DNA of 7,887 nucleotides from Actinomycetota bacterium. Its GTDB lineage: Bacteria > Actinomycetota > Acidimicrobiia > Acidimicrobiales > Ilumatobacteraceae. Both the position numbers and the translations under genes were made by a program. Numbering within the stretch: position 1 is the first letter of the stretch; each line of letters begins with the position of its first letter. Below the pieces are notes generated by a model. The model ran no database searches, had not been told where the DNA came from, and worked only from the letters and a program-made list of their open reading frames with translations. This document shows, in pieces, positions 1 to 6,525 of the stretch. The stretch spans positions 1 to 7,887 of the forward strand of contig SXYT01000075.1 in NCBI GenBank assembly GCA_005788205.1, read 5' to 3'.

Positions 1-1350
1 AGCGAGCCGCGTCCATTCGATCGCCCCGTGCTTGGCGTGCAGCACCCACAGGACCATGACCGAGGCAACGACGTACGAGATACCGAAGGCGAGACCGAGG
101 CCGAGCACCTCGTGCCTGTCCACGAGGGTGACGGCAAGCACGATGTTCAGCGCGTTCTGGAAGAGGTTGATGACGAACGGCGTCTTGGTGTCCTCGTGGG
201 CGTAGAAGCCGCGCAGAGCGAAGATGTACACGGAGAACCCCGCGAGACCAACGGCCAGGCCCGCGAGCGCCCGGGCCGTGTTCTCCGAGGCTGAGGAGCT
301 GAAGTGGCCGTGCTCGAGGAGCGTCACGATGATGGGTTTCGACAGGATGACCATTGCAACGGACGACGGGACGGTGAGGATGAGGATCCACCTCACACCA
401 GAGGTGATCCAGTCCCGGAAGCCGGCGGTGTCGGCCGCCCGCACGCGCCGGACGAGCTCTGGCACGAAGGTCGTCGCGATCGAGATCGCGAGCAGGCCGT
501 GCGGGAGGAGGAAGAAGGTGTAGGCCTTCGAGTAGGCGTCCTGGTTGCCACTGCCGGGGCGGGCCAGGTTCTTCACGACGATCAGGGCCACCTGGTTCGT
601 GACGACGTACCCGAACGTCCAGGTCGACAGCTTCACCATTGTGCGCACCGCCGGATGGGAGAAGTCCGGCCTGAAACGGAACGGGATCCCCGCCCGCCTC
701 ATGGCGGGGACGAGAACCAGGCCCATGGCCATGACCCCGCCGGTGGCGGACAGGGTGAACAGCCAGAAGAACGCGCGGTCGTTGAAAACGTCCTGCAGTT
801 TCGGGGTGCCGTCCCGCGTGAACGGGATGACGACCAGGAGGGTGATCGTCACCACGTTGGACAGAACGGGCGCCCATGCGGCGGCGAAGAACTTGCGCCG
901 GGAGTTCAGCAGCGCCGAGCCGATGGCGGTGAGACCGTAGAAGAAGATCTGCACCAGGAAGACGCGTGACATCATGGTGCCCGCGCGACGGAACGTCTCC
1001 GGATTCACGGCAGGGCTCGGGTGCAGCGAGAACACACGGAAGACCAGTGGAGCGGCGAGCACGGCCAGGACGGTCGCGAGGGCGAGCACTATCAGGGACG
1101 CCGAGACGACCGCGTCTGTCGCCTCGTCATCCTCGTCCTCTGCGAAGCGCGTGAAGAGCGGCACGAGACTTGCGGCGAGCAGGCCACCCACCAGCAGTTC
1201 GTAGATGCTGTTCGGGCTGTTGTTCGCGCCGTCGAACGCATCGGCGAGGGCTGTCTGGCCGATGATGACCCCGAAGACGACGACACGCAGCAGGCCGGTG
1301 AGGCGCGACATCGCAGTGCCGATCGCAACCACGAGCGTGTCCCTGAACAT
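1..1350 (-). CDS. murJ: Lipid II flippase MurJ (MviN family), N-terminal 450 residues, 3' end off the window
   Basis: Translating the minus strand from ATG at 1350 gives 450 uninterrupted codons to the left edge. The product is a multi-pass membrane protein of the MurJ/MviN (MOP exporter) superfamily, which flips the peptidoglycan precursor lipid II across the cytoplasmic membrane. Supporting motifs are SRLTGLLR near residues 15-22, whose Arg16 and Arg22 match the essential E. coli Arg18 and Arg24; LADAFDGANNSPNSIYELL at about 35-53, of actinobacterial type; LLNSRRKFFAAAWAPVLSN at about 147-165; and LRGFYAHEDTKTPF near 379-392. A run of acidic residues (71-76, EDEDDE) follows the second helix. 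E. coli Arg52 has no obvious counterpart, since Tyr/Glu stand there. The start is chosen because the protein then begins just before the first helix. A GTG at 1386 is also in frame but would add an unlikely Cys-rich leader. A C-terminal pseudokinase domain, as in mycobacterial MviN, could lie outside the window. The gene is transcribed away from the MoxR operon. Confidence 0.93.
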   Translation of the reverse strand, partial: MFRDTLVVAIGTAMSRLTGLLRVVVFGVIIGQTALADAFDGANNSPNSIYELLVGGLLAASLVPLFTRFAEDEDDEATDAVVSASLIVLALATVLAVLAAPLVFRVFSLHPSPAVNPETFRRAGTMMSRVFLVQIFFYGLTAIGSALLNSRRKFFAAAWAPVLSNVVTITLLVVIPFTRDGTPKLQDVFNDRAFFWLFTLSATGGVMAMGLVLVPAMRRAGIPFRFRPDFSHPAVRTMVKLSTWTFGYVVTNQVALIVVKNLARPGSGNQDAYSKAYTFFLLPHGLLAISIATTFVPELVRRVRAADTAGFRDWITSGVRWILILTVPSSVAMVILSKPIIVTLLEHGHFSSSASENTARALAGLAVGLAGFSVYIFALRGFYAHEDTKTPFVINLFQNALNIVLAVTLVDRHEVLGLGLAFGISYVVASVMVLWVLHAKHGAIEWTRLA

Positions 1351-1357
1351 TTCCCCG

Positions 1358-1363
1358 AGAATA
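1358..1363 (-). promoter_or_regulatory. Putative -10 box (TATTCT) of murJ, near-leaderless
   Basis: Read on the minus strand, TATTCT fits the actinobacterial TANNNT -10 consensus. Seven bases separate it from the ATG at 1350, so transcription would begin at or within a base or so of the start codon. The only purine-rich stretch (GGGGAA) touches the ATG and is too close to serve as a ribosome binding site. No convincing -35 hexamer is seen, which is common in this phylum. This is pattern-based and unproven. Confidence 0.45.
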
Positions 1364-1418
1364 CGGCAGCAGCCCTCGCCGCGCACGGGTCATTGGAGTC
1401 GTGCACCTCCTGCGCGCA

Positions 1419-1433
1419 TCCCCGATGAGGGGA
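1419..1433. promoter_or_regulatory. Small palindrome between divergent promoters, possible operator
   Basis: TCCCC-GATGA-GGGGA is a 5-base inverted repeat with a 5-base spacer. A second, offset dyad (GCATC at 1416-1420 and GATGC at 1436-1440) surrounds it. The site lies where the -35 region of the MoxR-side promoter should be, so a bound regulator could affect the five-gene operon. Short palindromes of G and C arise easily by chance in DNA of this composition, so confidence is low. Confidence 0.2.
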
Positions 1434-1450
1434 CCGATGCCGGCGCAAAG

Positions 1451-1456
1451 TAGATT
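1451..1456 (+). promoter_or_regulatory. Putative -10 box (TAGATT) of the MoxR-VWA operon
   Basis: TAGATT matches TANNNT and ends nine bases before the ATG at 1466, which would leave a transcript leader of roughly 0-3 bases. Between box and start there is only GGGG, a poor Shine-Dalgarno match. The AT content of this short stretch stands out from the GC-rich surroundings. No clear -35 element was found. Confidence 0.4.
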
Positions 1457-1465
1457 GGGGCGCTT

Positions 1466-2329
1466 ATGAGCAATCGCTTCGAATCTGTGCAGGAAGTCCG
1501 CGAAGGGCTGAAGAGGGTCAACTATCTCGCCGACGAGGGCATCGCGGGTGTCGCCTACCTGGCTGACCGCCTGGGCAAGCCGGTGCTCATCGAGGGGCCG
1601 GCCGGAACGGGCAAGACACAGCTCGCCAAGTCGGTTGCCGAGCTGACGGGGGCGCGCCTCATCCGTCTGCAGTGCTACGAGGGTCTCGACGAGTCGAAGG
1701 CGCTCTACGAGTGGAACTACAAGAAGCAGCTCCTGCGCATCCAGGCCGACAAGGGCTCGGACGGCTGGTCCGAGATCCACGACGACATCTTCGGCAGCGA
1801 GTTCCTCCTGACCCGCCCGCTGCTCGAGGCAATCACCGCCGAGGAGCCCGTGGTGCTCCTCATCGACGAGGTCGACCGCGTGGAGGTGGAGACCGAGGCA
1901 CTGCTCCTCGAGATTCTCTCCGAGTACCAGGTGTCCATCCCGGAGCTCGGCACCATCACCGCCAACCAGATTCCGCTCGTGTTCCTCACCTCGAACAACA
2001 CGCGCGAACTGTCGGAGGCCCTGAAGCGCCGCTGTCTCTTCCTCCACGTGGACTACCCGCAGCTGGAGCGCGAGAAGGAAATCGTCCTCACGAAGGTGGA
2101 GGGAATCACGGACGCGCTTGCCGACCAGATCGCCCGCATCGTGCGCAGCATTCGCCAGCTCGACCTCAAGAAGGCGCCCTCGGTCAGCGAGACGCTCGAC
2201 TGGGCGCGCACCCTCGTGCTTCTCGGCATCGAGAACATCGACGCCGAGAAGGCCAAGGAGACCCTGCACGTGCTGCTGAAGTACCAGACGGACATCGCAA
2301 AGGCAGCCAAGGAACTGTCGAACGACTGA
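1466..2329 (+). CDS. MoxR-family AAA+ ATPase (CoxD-like)
   Basis: This 287-residue protein has the full core of a MoxR-type AAA+ ATPase. Walker A is GPAGTGKT (44-51), Walker B is VVLLIDEVDR (129-138), sensor 1 is LTSNNTR (174-180), arginine-finger residues are in ALKRRC (185-190), and a sensor-2-like SVSETLDWA lies at 239-247. Its length suits the short MoxR group. MoxR ATPases use ATP hydrolysis to act as chaperones that mature or activate other proteins, usually with a VWA-domain partner encoded next door, as here. CoxD, needed to assemble the CO dehydrogenase active site in carboxidotrophs, is the best-studied relative of this MoxR plus CoxE arrangement, but no cox structural genes are in the window, so the client is unknown. 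The product should be cytoplasmic, as no signal peptide or membrane segment is visible. It is the first gene of a five-gene operon and the start looks near-leaderless. Confidence 0.92.
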   Translation: MSNRFESVQEVREGLKRVNYLADEGIAGVAYLADRLGKPVLIEGPAGTGKTQLAKSVAELTGARLIRLQCYEGLDESKALYEWNYKKQLLRIQADKGSDGWSEIHDDIFGSEFLLTRPLLEAITAEEPVVLLIDEVDRVEVETEALLLEILSEYQVSIPELGTITANQIPLVFLTSNNTRELSEALKRRCLFLHVDYPQLEREKEIVLTKVEGITDALADQIARIVRSIRQLDLKKAPSVSETLDWARTLVLLGIENIDAEKAKETLHVLLKYQTDIAKAAKELSND

Positions 2330-2352
2330 CGCACCAGGACTGACGCCGCACC

Positions 2353-3792
2353 ATGCTCGATCTTCTCTCCGGTTTCATCGTGGAACTCCGCAATGCGGGG
2401 CTGCCGGTCAGCCTCACGGAGAACCTCGACGCCATGGAGGCGATCATGCACATCCCGCTCGAGGACAGGGAGGCCTTCAAGTACGCCCTCGGCGCGACTC
2501 TGGTGAAAAACCACTCCCACTGGCGGTCCTTCGAGACCGTGTTCGAGGTGTACTTCAGCCTGCGCGGACCTGAGTACGCGATCGACGGCACTGGTGAAGG
2601 CAACGCCGACCTCGACGAGTTCATGCGCCAGATGCAGAACCTGCAGGGCCAGGGCGAGGGCAAGGGTGGCGGCACGATGGACGGGCTGACGCCCGAGGAG
2701 CTCATGAACATCCTCATGAACGCCTTGATGAACGGCGACCAGGCGATGATGCGGGCTCTCGCCAAGCAGGCAGTGCAGAGGTTCGCAGGGATGGAGCCGG
2801 GCCGCCCGGTCGGCGGCACGTACTACCTCTACAGGACCCTGCGGAACCTCGATCTTGACGGCATGATCGACAAGTTGATGGAGGCCAGCCGCCAGCAGGT
2901 GGGTGGAGAGCTCACCAATCTCGAGGAGCGCCTGGAGCGCGACGAGTACCAGGACAGGATCGAGAAGTTCAAACAGGAGGTGGAAGCAGAGATCCGCCGG
3001 CGCCTGGTGGCAGACCGCGGCGCCGAGGCGATGGCGAAGACGCTGCGCAAGCCCCTGCCCGAGGACGTCGAGTTCATGCACGCCAGTCGCGACGAGATGC
3101 AGCATCTGAAGAAGGCGCTCCAGCCGTTGACGCGCAAGCTGGCTGCCCGCCTCGCGCGCAAGCGCCGCCACGGCCGCAAGGGACCGCTCGACTTCCGCAA
3201 CACCGTGCGCCACAGCCTCGCCTACGGCGGCGTGCCCGCTGAGCCGAAGTTCAAGTACCCGCGCCCGGCCAAGCCCGAACTCATCGTGGTCGCGGACATC
3301 TCCGGTTCCGTCGCGGCGTTCGCCCGGTTCACCCTGATGCTCGTCTACGCGATCTCGAACCAGTTCTCGAAGGTGCGCGCGTTCGTCTTCATCGACGGGA
3401 TCGACGAGGTCACCGAGTATTTCAAGAAGACCGAGGACATCAGCGAGGCCATCCACCGCATCAACACCGAGGCCGACGTGATCTGGGTGGACGGCCACAG
3501 CGACTACGGCCACGCTTTCGAGGTCTTCTGGGACAAGTGGGGCAAGGAGATCAGCCCGAAGTCCACTGTGATGCTTCTCGGTGACGCGCGGAACAATTAC
3601 CACGCCTCGCAGTCGTGGGTCGTCAAGGAGATGCGCGCGAAGGCGCGCCACGTCTACTGGCTGAACCCCGAGCCGAAGTCCTACTGGAACACGGGTGACT
3701 CCATCGTGGGGGAGTACGGCACGTTCACCGACGGGGTGTACGAGTGCCGCAACCTGCGCCAACTGGAAGCGTTCGTCGAGAAACTCGCCTGA
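2353..3792 (+). CDS. CoxE-type VWA domain protein, MoxR partner
   Basis: This is a 479-residue protein. The N-terminal domain (about 1-70, with LRNAGLPVSLTENLDAM and ALGATLVKNHSHWRSFETVF) is typical of the VWA/CoxE-like family. A Gly-rich linker (98-107) and a charged, probably helical middle (about 180-275) follow, ending in a basic patch (RKRRHGRK, 269-276). The C-terminal von Willebrand A domain (about 308-479) has a nearly complete MIDAS metal site: DISGS (315-319), Ser383 in HSDYG where Thr is usual, and Asp411 in LGDARNN. Such proteins bind a divalent ion and present client proteins to a MoxR ATPase. The preceding gene encodes that ATPase and ends 23 bases upstream. An in-frame TGA at 2341 makes ATG 2353 the natural start. 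The ribosome site is weak (AGGA, 13 bases away), so translation may depend on coupling. Residues 117-128 carry three tandem LMNx units, an oddity. The function in this organism is unknown. Confidence 0.9.
   Translation: MLDLLSGFIVELRNAGLPVSLTENLDAMEAIMHIPLEDREAFKYALGATLVKNHSHWRSFETVFEVYFSLRGPEYAIDGTGEGNADLDEFMRQMQNLQGQGEGKGGGTMDGLTPEELMNILMNALMNGDQAMMRALAKQAVQRFAGMEPGRPVGGTYYLYRTLRNLDLDGMIDKLMEASRQQVGGELTNLEERLERDEYQDRIEKFKQEVEAEIRRRLVADRGAEAMAKTLRKPLPEDVEFMHASRDEMQHLKKALQPLTRKLAARLARKRRHGRKGPLDFRNTVRHSLAYGGVPAEPKFKYPRPAKPELIVVADISGSVAAFARFTLMLVYAISNQFSKVRAFVFIDGIDEVTEYFKKTEDISEAIHRINTEADVIWVDGHSDYGHAFEVFWDKWGKEISPKSTVMLLGDARNNYHASQSWVVKEMRAKARHVYWLNPEPKSYWNTGDSIVGEYGTFTDGVYECRNLRQLEAFVEKLA
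2701..2736 (+). repeat. Three 12-base imperfect tandem repeats encoding LMNI-LMNA-LMNG
   Basis: Within the VWA gene, units of the form (C/T)T(C/G)ATGAAC followed by one codon occur three times in a row and encode three LMNx tetrapeptides (residues 117-128). The units keep frame and differ mainly at the last codon. This may be a short amphipathic helix or a local duplication. Confidence 0.7.
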
Positions 3793-3796
3793 CCCC

Positions 3797-4429
3797 GTGA
3801 CAGACACCCGTTTGGTCCTCGTCCGTCACGGTGAGTCGTATGCGAACGCCGAGAAGTACATCGGCGGGCTCAGATCGTGCCGAGGCCTCACTGACACGGG
3901 GCGCTGGCAGGCCGAGCGCCTGCGGGACCGCCTCCTGCGTGAGGGCGACATGGTTCCCGATGTGCTCGTCAGCAGCTCGTACCCGCGCGCGCTCGAGACC
4001 GCACGGATCATCGCCCCTGCGCTCGGGAGCCTCCAGGTCACCGTGGAGCCCGGCTGGGGCGAGCACGACCCGGGACCGGAGTGCGACGGACTCAAGTTCA
4101 CCGACTTCGTGGAGAAGTTCGGGATGCCCGACTGGGACGGCGACCCGTATGACGTGCTGTACCCGGGGGGCGAGACCAAGGCGGAGTTCGCCGACCGCAT
4201 CGCCGAGACGTTGCGGCGCACGATGGCTGAGTACTCCGGATGCACCGTCGTGGTGGCGTGCCACGGCGGCACCGTCGACGTGATGCTGCGCATTGCGCTG
4301 CACGCTCCGTTGAACGGCAAGTTCGAGATCCACACGGGGAACACGGCGATCACCGAACTCGTGCACCTGAAGGGTAGCAAATGGCGCCTCGTGCGCTACA
4401 ACGACACTGCCCACCTGGCCGGGGAGTGA
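3797..4429 (+). CDS. Histidine phosphatase family protein (phosphoglycerate mutase-like)
   Basis: This 210-residue protein is a member of the histidine phosphatase superfamily, branch 1, which cleaves phosphoesters through a phosphohistidine intermediate. The active-site set is visible: RHGE at 10-13 with His11 as the nucleophile, Arg64 in SYPRALETA, a probable general acid Glu89 in GWGEHDPGP, and the second His156 in ACHGGTV. The end (RLVRYNDTAHL) resembles that of many actinobacterial family members. The GTG start at 3797 is preferred because it puts the RHG motif at the usual distance from the N-terminus. It lies four bases after the VWA gene's stop, so translation is probably coupled; no good Shine-Dalgarno site is seen. 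An ATG at 3695 in the same frame would run through the VWA gene and add an unrelated leader. The substrate (sugar phosphate, nucleotide or phosphoprotein) cannot be told from sequence. The operon position suggests a role tied to the MoxR/VWA pair or simple co-regulation. Confidence 0.9.
   Translation: MTDTRLVLVRHGESYANAEKYIGGLRSCRGLTDTGRWQAERLRDRLLREGDMVPDVLVSSSYPRALETARIIAPALGSLQVTVEPGWGEHDPGPECDGLKFTDFVEKFGMPDWDGDPYDVLYPGGETKAEFADRIAETLRRTMAEYSGCTVVVACHGGTVDVMLRIALHAPLNGKFEIHTGNTAITELVHLKGSKWRLVRYNDTAHLAGE
4421..4426 (+). promoter_or_regulatory. Ribosome binding site GGGGAG for the GMC oxidoreductase
   Basis: GGGGAG lies inside the last codons of the histidine phosphatase gene and ends six bases before GTG 4433. 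It supports that GTG as the start over later candidates. Confidence 0.6.
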
Positions 4430-4432
4430 CGG

Positions 4433-5602
4433 GTGGACCCGCGCGGCCCTGTCGTGGTCGTGGGTGCCGGCACGGCGGGCTCGGTGGTGGCGCGGACTCT
4501 TGCGTCGTCGTGCGGCAGGGACATAATCGTCGTCGAGCCGGGTGGCCATACGGACGACGACAACCCGCGGTTCTTTGACCAGGTCGGTGACGCGACGCTC
4601 TGGCCGGGCCTGCCGGTGCCGCAGGCGCGTGCACTGGGCGGCGGCAGTGCTGTGAACGGGATGATCCTGTCGGGGGAGGAGCCGGGATGGCTCGCCGGCC
4701 TGACACGCCATGCCAGGCCCGGCGAGGAGGGCAGCGTGGGCAGGCGGCTGCTCGGGCTGGGGGGCAGGCACTCGCGCCTGTGGTGGAACAACGGGCGCTG
4801 GAACCCCGCGAGGGCGATGCTCCATGAGGTGGAGGAGGGACGGCTGCGCGTCGTGCGGTCCACTGTTGAGTGCCTGGTGATGCGGGAAGGCCACGCCAGT
4901 GCCGTCCTCACCGCTGAGGGGGAGATCGAGTGCGGGCACGTCGTGATGTGCGCCGGTGCCGTCCTCTCGCCACGGGTCCTGCTCGCGTCGGGGCTGCGCG
5001 GGGGCATCGGGTCGGGCTTGCAGAACCACCCGACCGTGACCTTCTCCGTTCGTCGACCCGATGCCGACCTCGGCCGCTTCGATGCGTGCGTCGTCCTGGA
5101 CATGGCCGAGGGGCCGGCAGAGGGGCTAGTCGTGGCGTACGAACGTATGTCTGCCGCTGACGCGTCAACAGGAATGGTCACGCTGTCTCTTCTGAACCCG
5201 GTCTCGCGCGGTGCCGTCACGGCTGATGCCGTGGACTTCGCGATGCTGTCAGCGGATCGGGATGCAGGAGGGTTGCTCGCTCTCGTGAGGGGATTCCTTC
5301 GCGCTGCGGGCGGGGCGGGCGTGCGGGACTTCCGGGACTCGCTGGGAGCGGATGCGACGGAGGTCCTCTCCATGAAGGATGGGGTGGCCGAGGAGTGGCT
5401 CCGCGCGAACGTGCATGCCGTGTCCCACGCAACGTCCTCGTGCGCTGCCGTGACGAACCGCGCCGGGCTCCTCGAGGGCACAGAAAACGTGACCATCGCG
5501 GATGCATCGGTGCTTCCGGGCATCCCGCACGAGACCCCTGCCGCGTCTGTCACAATCAGTGCACGACGCATCGCTGCGGCACTGGGAGGGGACCTGTCAT
5601 GA
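4433..5602 (+). CDS. Short GMC-type FAD-dependent oxidoreductase
   Basis: This 389-residue protein has the features of glucose-methanol-choline oxidoreductases: an N-terminal FAD-binding Rossmann motif VVVGAGTAGSVVA (8-20) with an acidic residue (Glu35) at the end of the second strand, the signature GGGSAVNGM (69-77), VVMCAGAVLSPRVLLASGL (170-188), LQNHP (196-200) and a C-terminal block TIADASVLPGIPHET (354-368). GMC enzymes oxidise alcohols or related substrates with FAD; the substrate is not predictable here. It is clearly shorter than the usual 500-560 residues, with most loss in the region after the GGGSAVNGM motif and in the substrate domain. The active site is atypical: His332 in HATSSC keeps the His and Cys of HPxGTCRMG but lacks its RMG, and by my alignment Pro369 replaces the second catalytic His/Asn. 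It somewhat resembles the compact GMC enzymes linked to mycofactocin (MftG), but no mycofactocin genes are present. It starts three bases after the previous stop and its last bases overlap the next gene (ATGA). Confidence 0.82.
   Translation: MDPRGPVVVVGAGTAGSVVARTLASSCGRDIIVVEPGGHTDDDNPRFFDQVGDATLWPGLPVPQARALGGGSAVNGMILSGEEPGWLAGLTRHARPGEEGSVGRRLLGLGGRHSRLWWNNGRWNPARAMLHEVEEGRLRVVRSTVECLVMREGHASAVLTAEGEIECGHVVMCAGAVLSPRVLLASGLRGGIGSGLQNHPTVTFSVRRPDADLGRFDACVVLDMAEGPAEGLVVAYERMSAADASTGMVTLSLLNPVSRGAVTADAVDFAMLSADRDAGGLLALVRGFLRAAGGAGVRDFRDSLGADATEVLSMKDGVAEEWLRANVHAVSHATSSCAAVTNRAGLLEGTENVTIADASVLPGIPHETPAASVTISARRIAAALGGDLS
5584..5591 (+). promoter_or_regulatory. Ribosome binding site (GGGAGGGG) for the MBL-fold gene
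   Basis: GGGAGGGG ends seven bases before ATG 5599, inside the end of the GMC gene. It fixes the start of the MBL-fold gene at the ATGA overlap rather than at the earlier in-frame ATG at 5395. Confidence 0.65.
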
Positions 5603-6525
5603 ACTACACGCTCGGCCTGCACGAGGTGGCCCCCGGGACGCATGCCTGGCTCCAGCCGGACGGCGGCTGGGGCTGGTCGAACGCCGGTCTCGTCGTCGGC
5701 GACGGCGCGTCTTTGCTCGTCGACACGCTCTTCGACCTCAAGATCACGAAGCGGATGCTCGATGCGATGGCCGTGCACACGTCCTCCGCACCGGTCACCT
5801 CGGTCGTGAACACCCACGCGAACGGGGACCACTGCTACGGGAACTGGCTGGTGCGCGACGCGGACATCATCGCGTCGGCGGCAACCGCGCACGAGATGAA
5901 GGAGGTGCCGCCTTCGATGCTCGCCGCACTGAACGAGGCGCCGGGCGACATCGGTGACCTCTTCCGGCACTTCTTCGGAGAGTTCGAGTTCGGCGGCATC
6001 GAACCCGCCCTCCCCACGACGACGTTCTCCGGGCGGCACTCGTTCGATGTGGGCGGCCGCCGTGTCGACCTCGTGGAGGTGGGCCCGGCCCACACCGCGG
6101 GGGACACCATCGTGTTCGTGCCGGATGCCCGCACCGTCTACACCGGCGACATCCTCTTCATCGGGGGAACGCCCATCGTGTGGGCCGGCCCGCTCGACAA
6201 CTGGATCGCGGCGTGCGACCTCATCAACGCGTCAGACGTCGACACGATCGTGCCGGGCCACGGCCCCGTCACCGACAAGGCCGGCGTCACCGAGGTGCGC
6301 GACTACCTGGTCTTCGTGCGCGACGAGGCGACGCAACGTTTCGAGGGCGGCATGGACGCCTGGGACGCCGCGCGCGACATCGCACTTGACGGTTTCGGTC
6401 GATGGGGCGAGGCCGGTCGCATCGCCGTCAACGTGGACACCGTGTACCGGTCACTCGACCCGGCCCACCGCAGTCCTGACGTGGTGGAGCAGTTCAGGCG
6501 GATGCTCGCCCTGGAGAACCACTGA
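5599..6525 (+). CDS. Metallo-beta-lactamase-fold hydrolase with a variant metal motif
   Basis: This 308-residue protein has the metallo-beta-lactamase fold. Motif 1 is NTHANGDHCYGN (71-82), motif 3 is PAHTAGD with His166, motif 4 is YTGDILF with Asp184, and motif 5 is VPGHGPV with His221. In the canonical HxHxDH the second His is a zinc ligand; here the order is His73-Ala-Asn75-Gly-Asp77-His78, so Asn replaces that ligand while all others remain. Family members include glyoxalase II-type thioesterases, lactonases and other hydrolases; the variant means neither substrate nor metal number can be assigned. No signal peptide or membrane helix is seen, so the protein should be cytoplasmic. The ATG overlaps the stop of the GMC gene and has a strong ribosome binding site, so the two proteins are probably made together and may act in one pathway. 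The 3' end overlaps the convergent SURF1 gene by 32 bases. Confidence 0.88.
   Translation: MNYTLGLHEVAPGTHAWLQPDGGWGWSNAGLVVGDGASLLVDTLFDLKITKRMLDAMAVHTSSAPVTSVVNTHANGDHCYGNWLVRDADIIASAATAHEMKEVPPSMLAALNEAPGDIGDLFRHFFGEFEFGGIEPALPTTTFSGRHSFDVGGRRVDLVEVGPAHTAGDTIVFVPDARTVYTGDILFIGGTPIVWAGPLDNWIAACDLINASDVDTIVPGHGPVTDKAGVTEVRDYLVFVRDEATQRFEGGMDAWDAARDIALDGFGRWGEAGRIAVNVDTVYRSLDPAHRSPDVVEQFRRMLALENH

Noticed and set aside
1127..2269. 380-codon minus-strand frame overlapping murJ and the MoxR gene, with a GGAGGT placed before an ATG at 1393
   Set aside because: The GGAGGT (1405-1410) with ATG 1393 looks like a start, but the frame reads murJ out of phase and gives an Arg/His-rich nonsense protein.
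1466..3792. Naming the MoxR and VWA genes coxD and coxE
   Set aside because: The domains match, but without coxM, coxS or coxL in view a role in CO oxidation is not supported.
3695..3796. Upstream ATG extension of the histidine phosphatase
   Set aside because: The extra 34 residues lie inside the VWA gene, have no family match, and would move the RHG motif away from its usual N-terminal position.
2053..3807. 584-codon open frame on the minus strand, antisense to the VWA gene
   Set aside because: Composition is dominated by His, Val, Leu, Arg and Glu with no recognisable domain, as expected when the complement of a GC-rich gene stays open. The plus-strand frame has clear CoxE/VWA motifs.
4433..5602. 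Assignment of the GMC gene as mycofactocin-associated MftG
   Set aside because: The small size is suggestive, but no mftA-F genes are nearby and the C-terminal motif differs, so no gene symbol is given.
4396..6093. 565-codon open frame on the minus strand across the GMC and MBL genes
   Set aside because: It spans two real genes and their junction, is rich in Arg, Ser and Pro and low in complexity, and has no motif.
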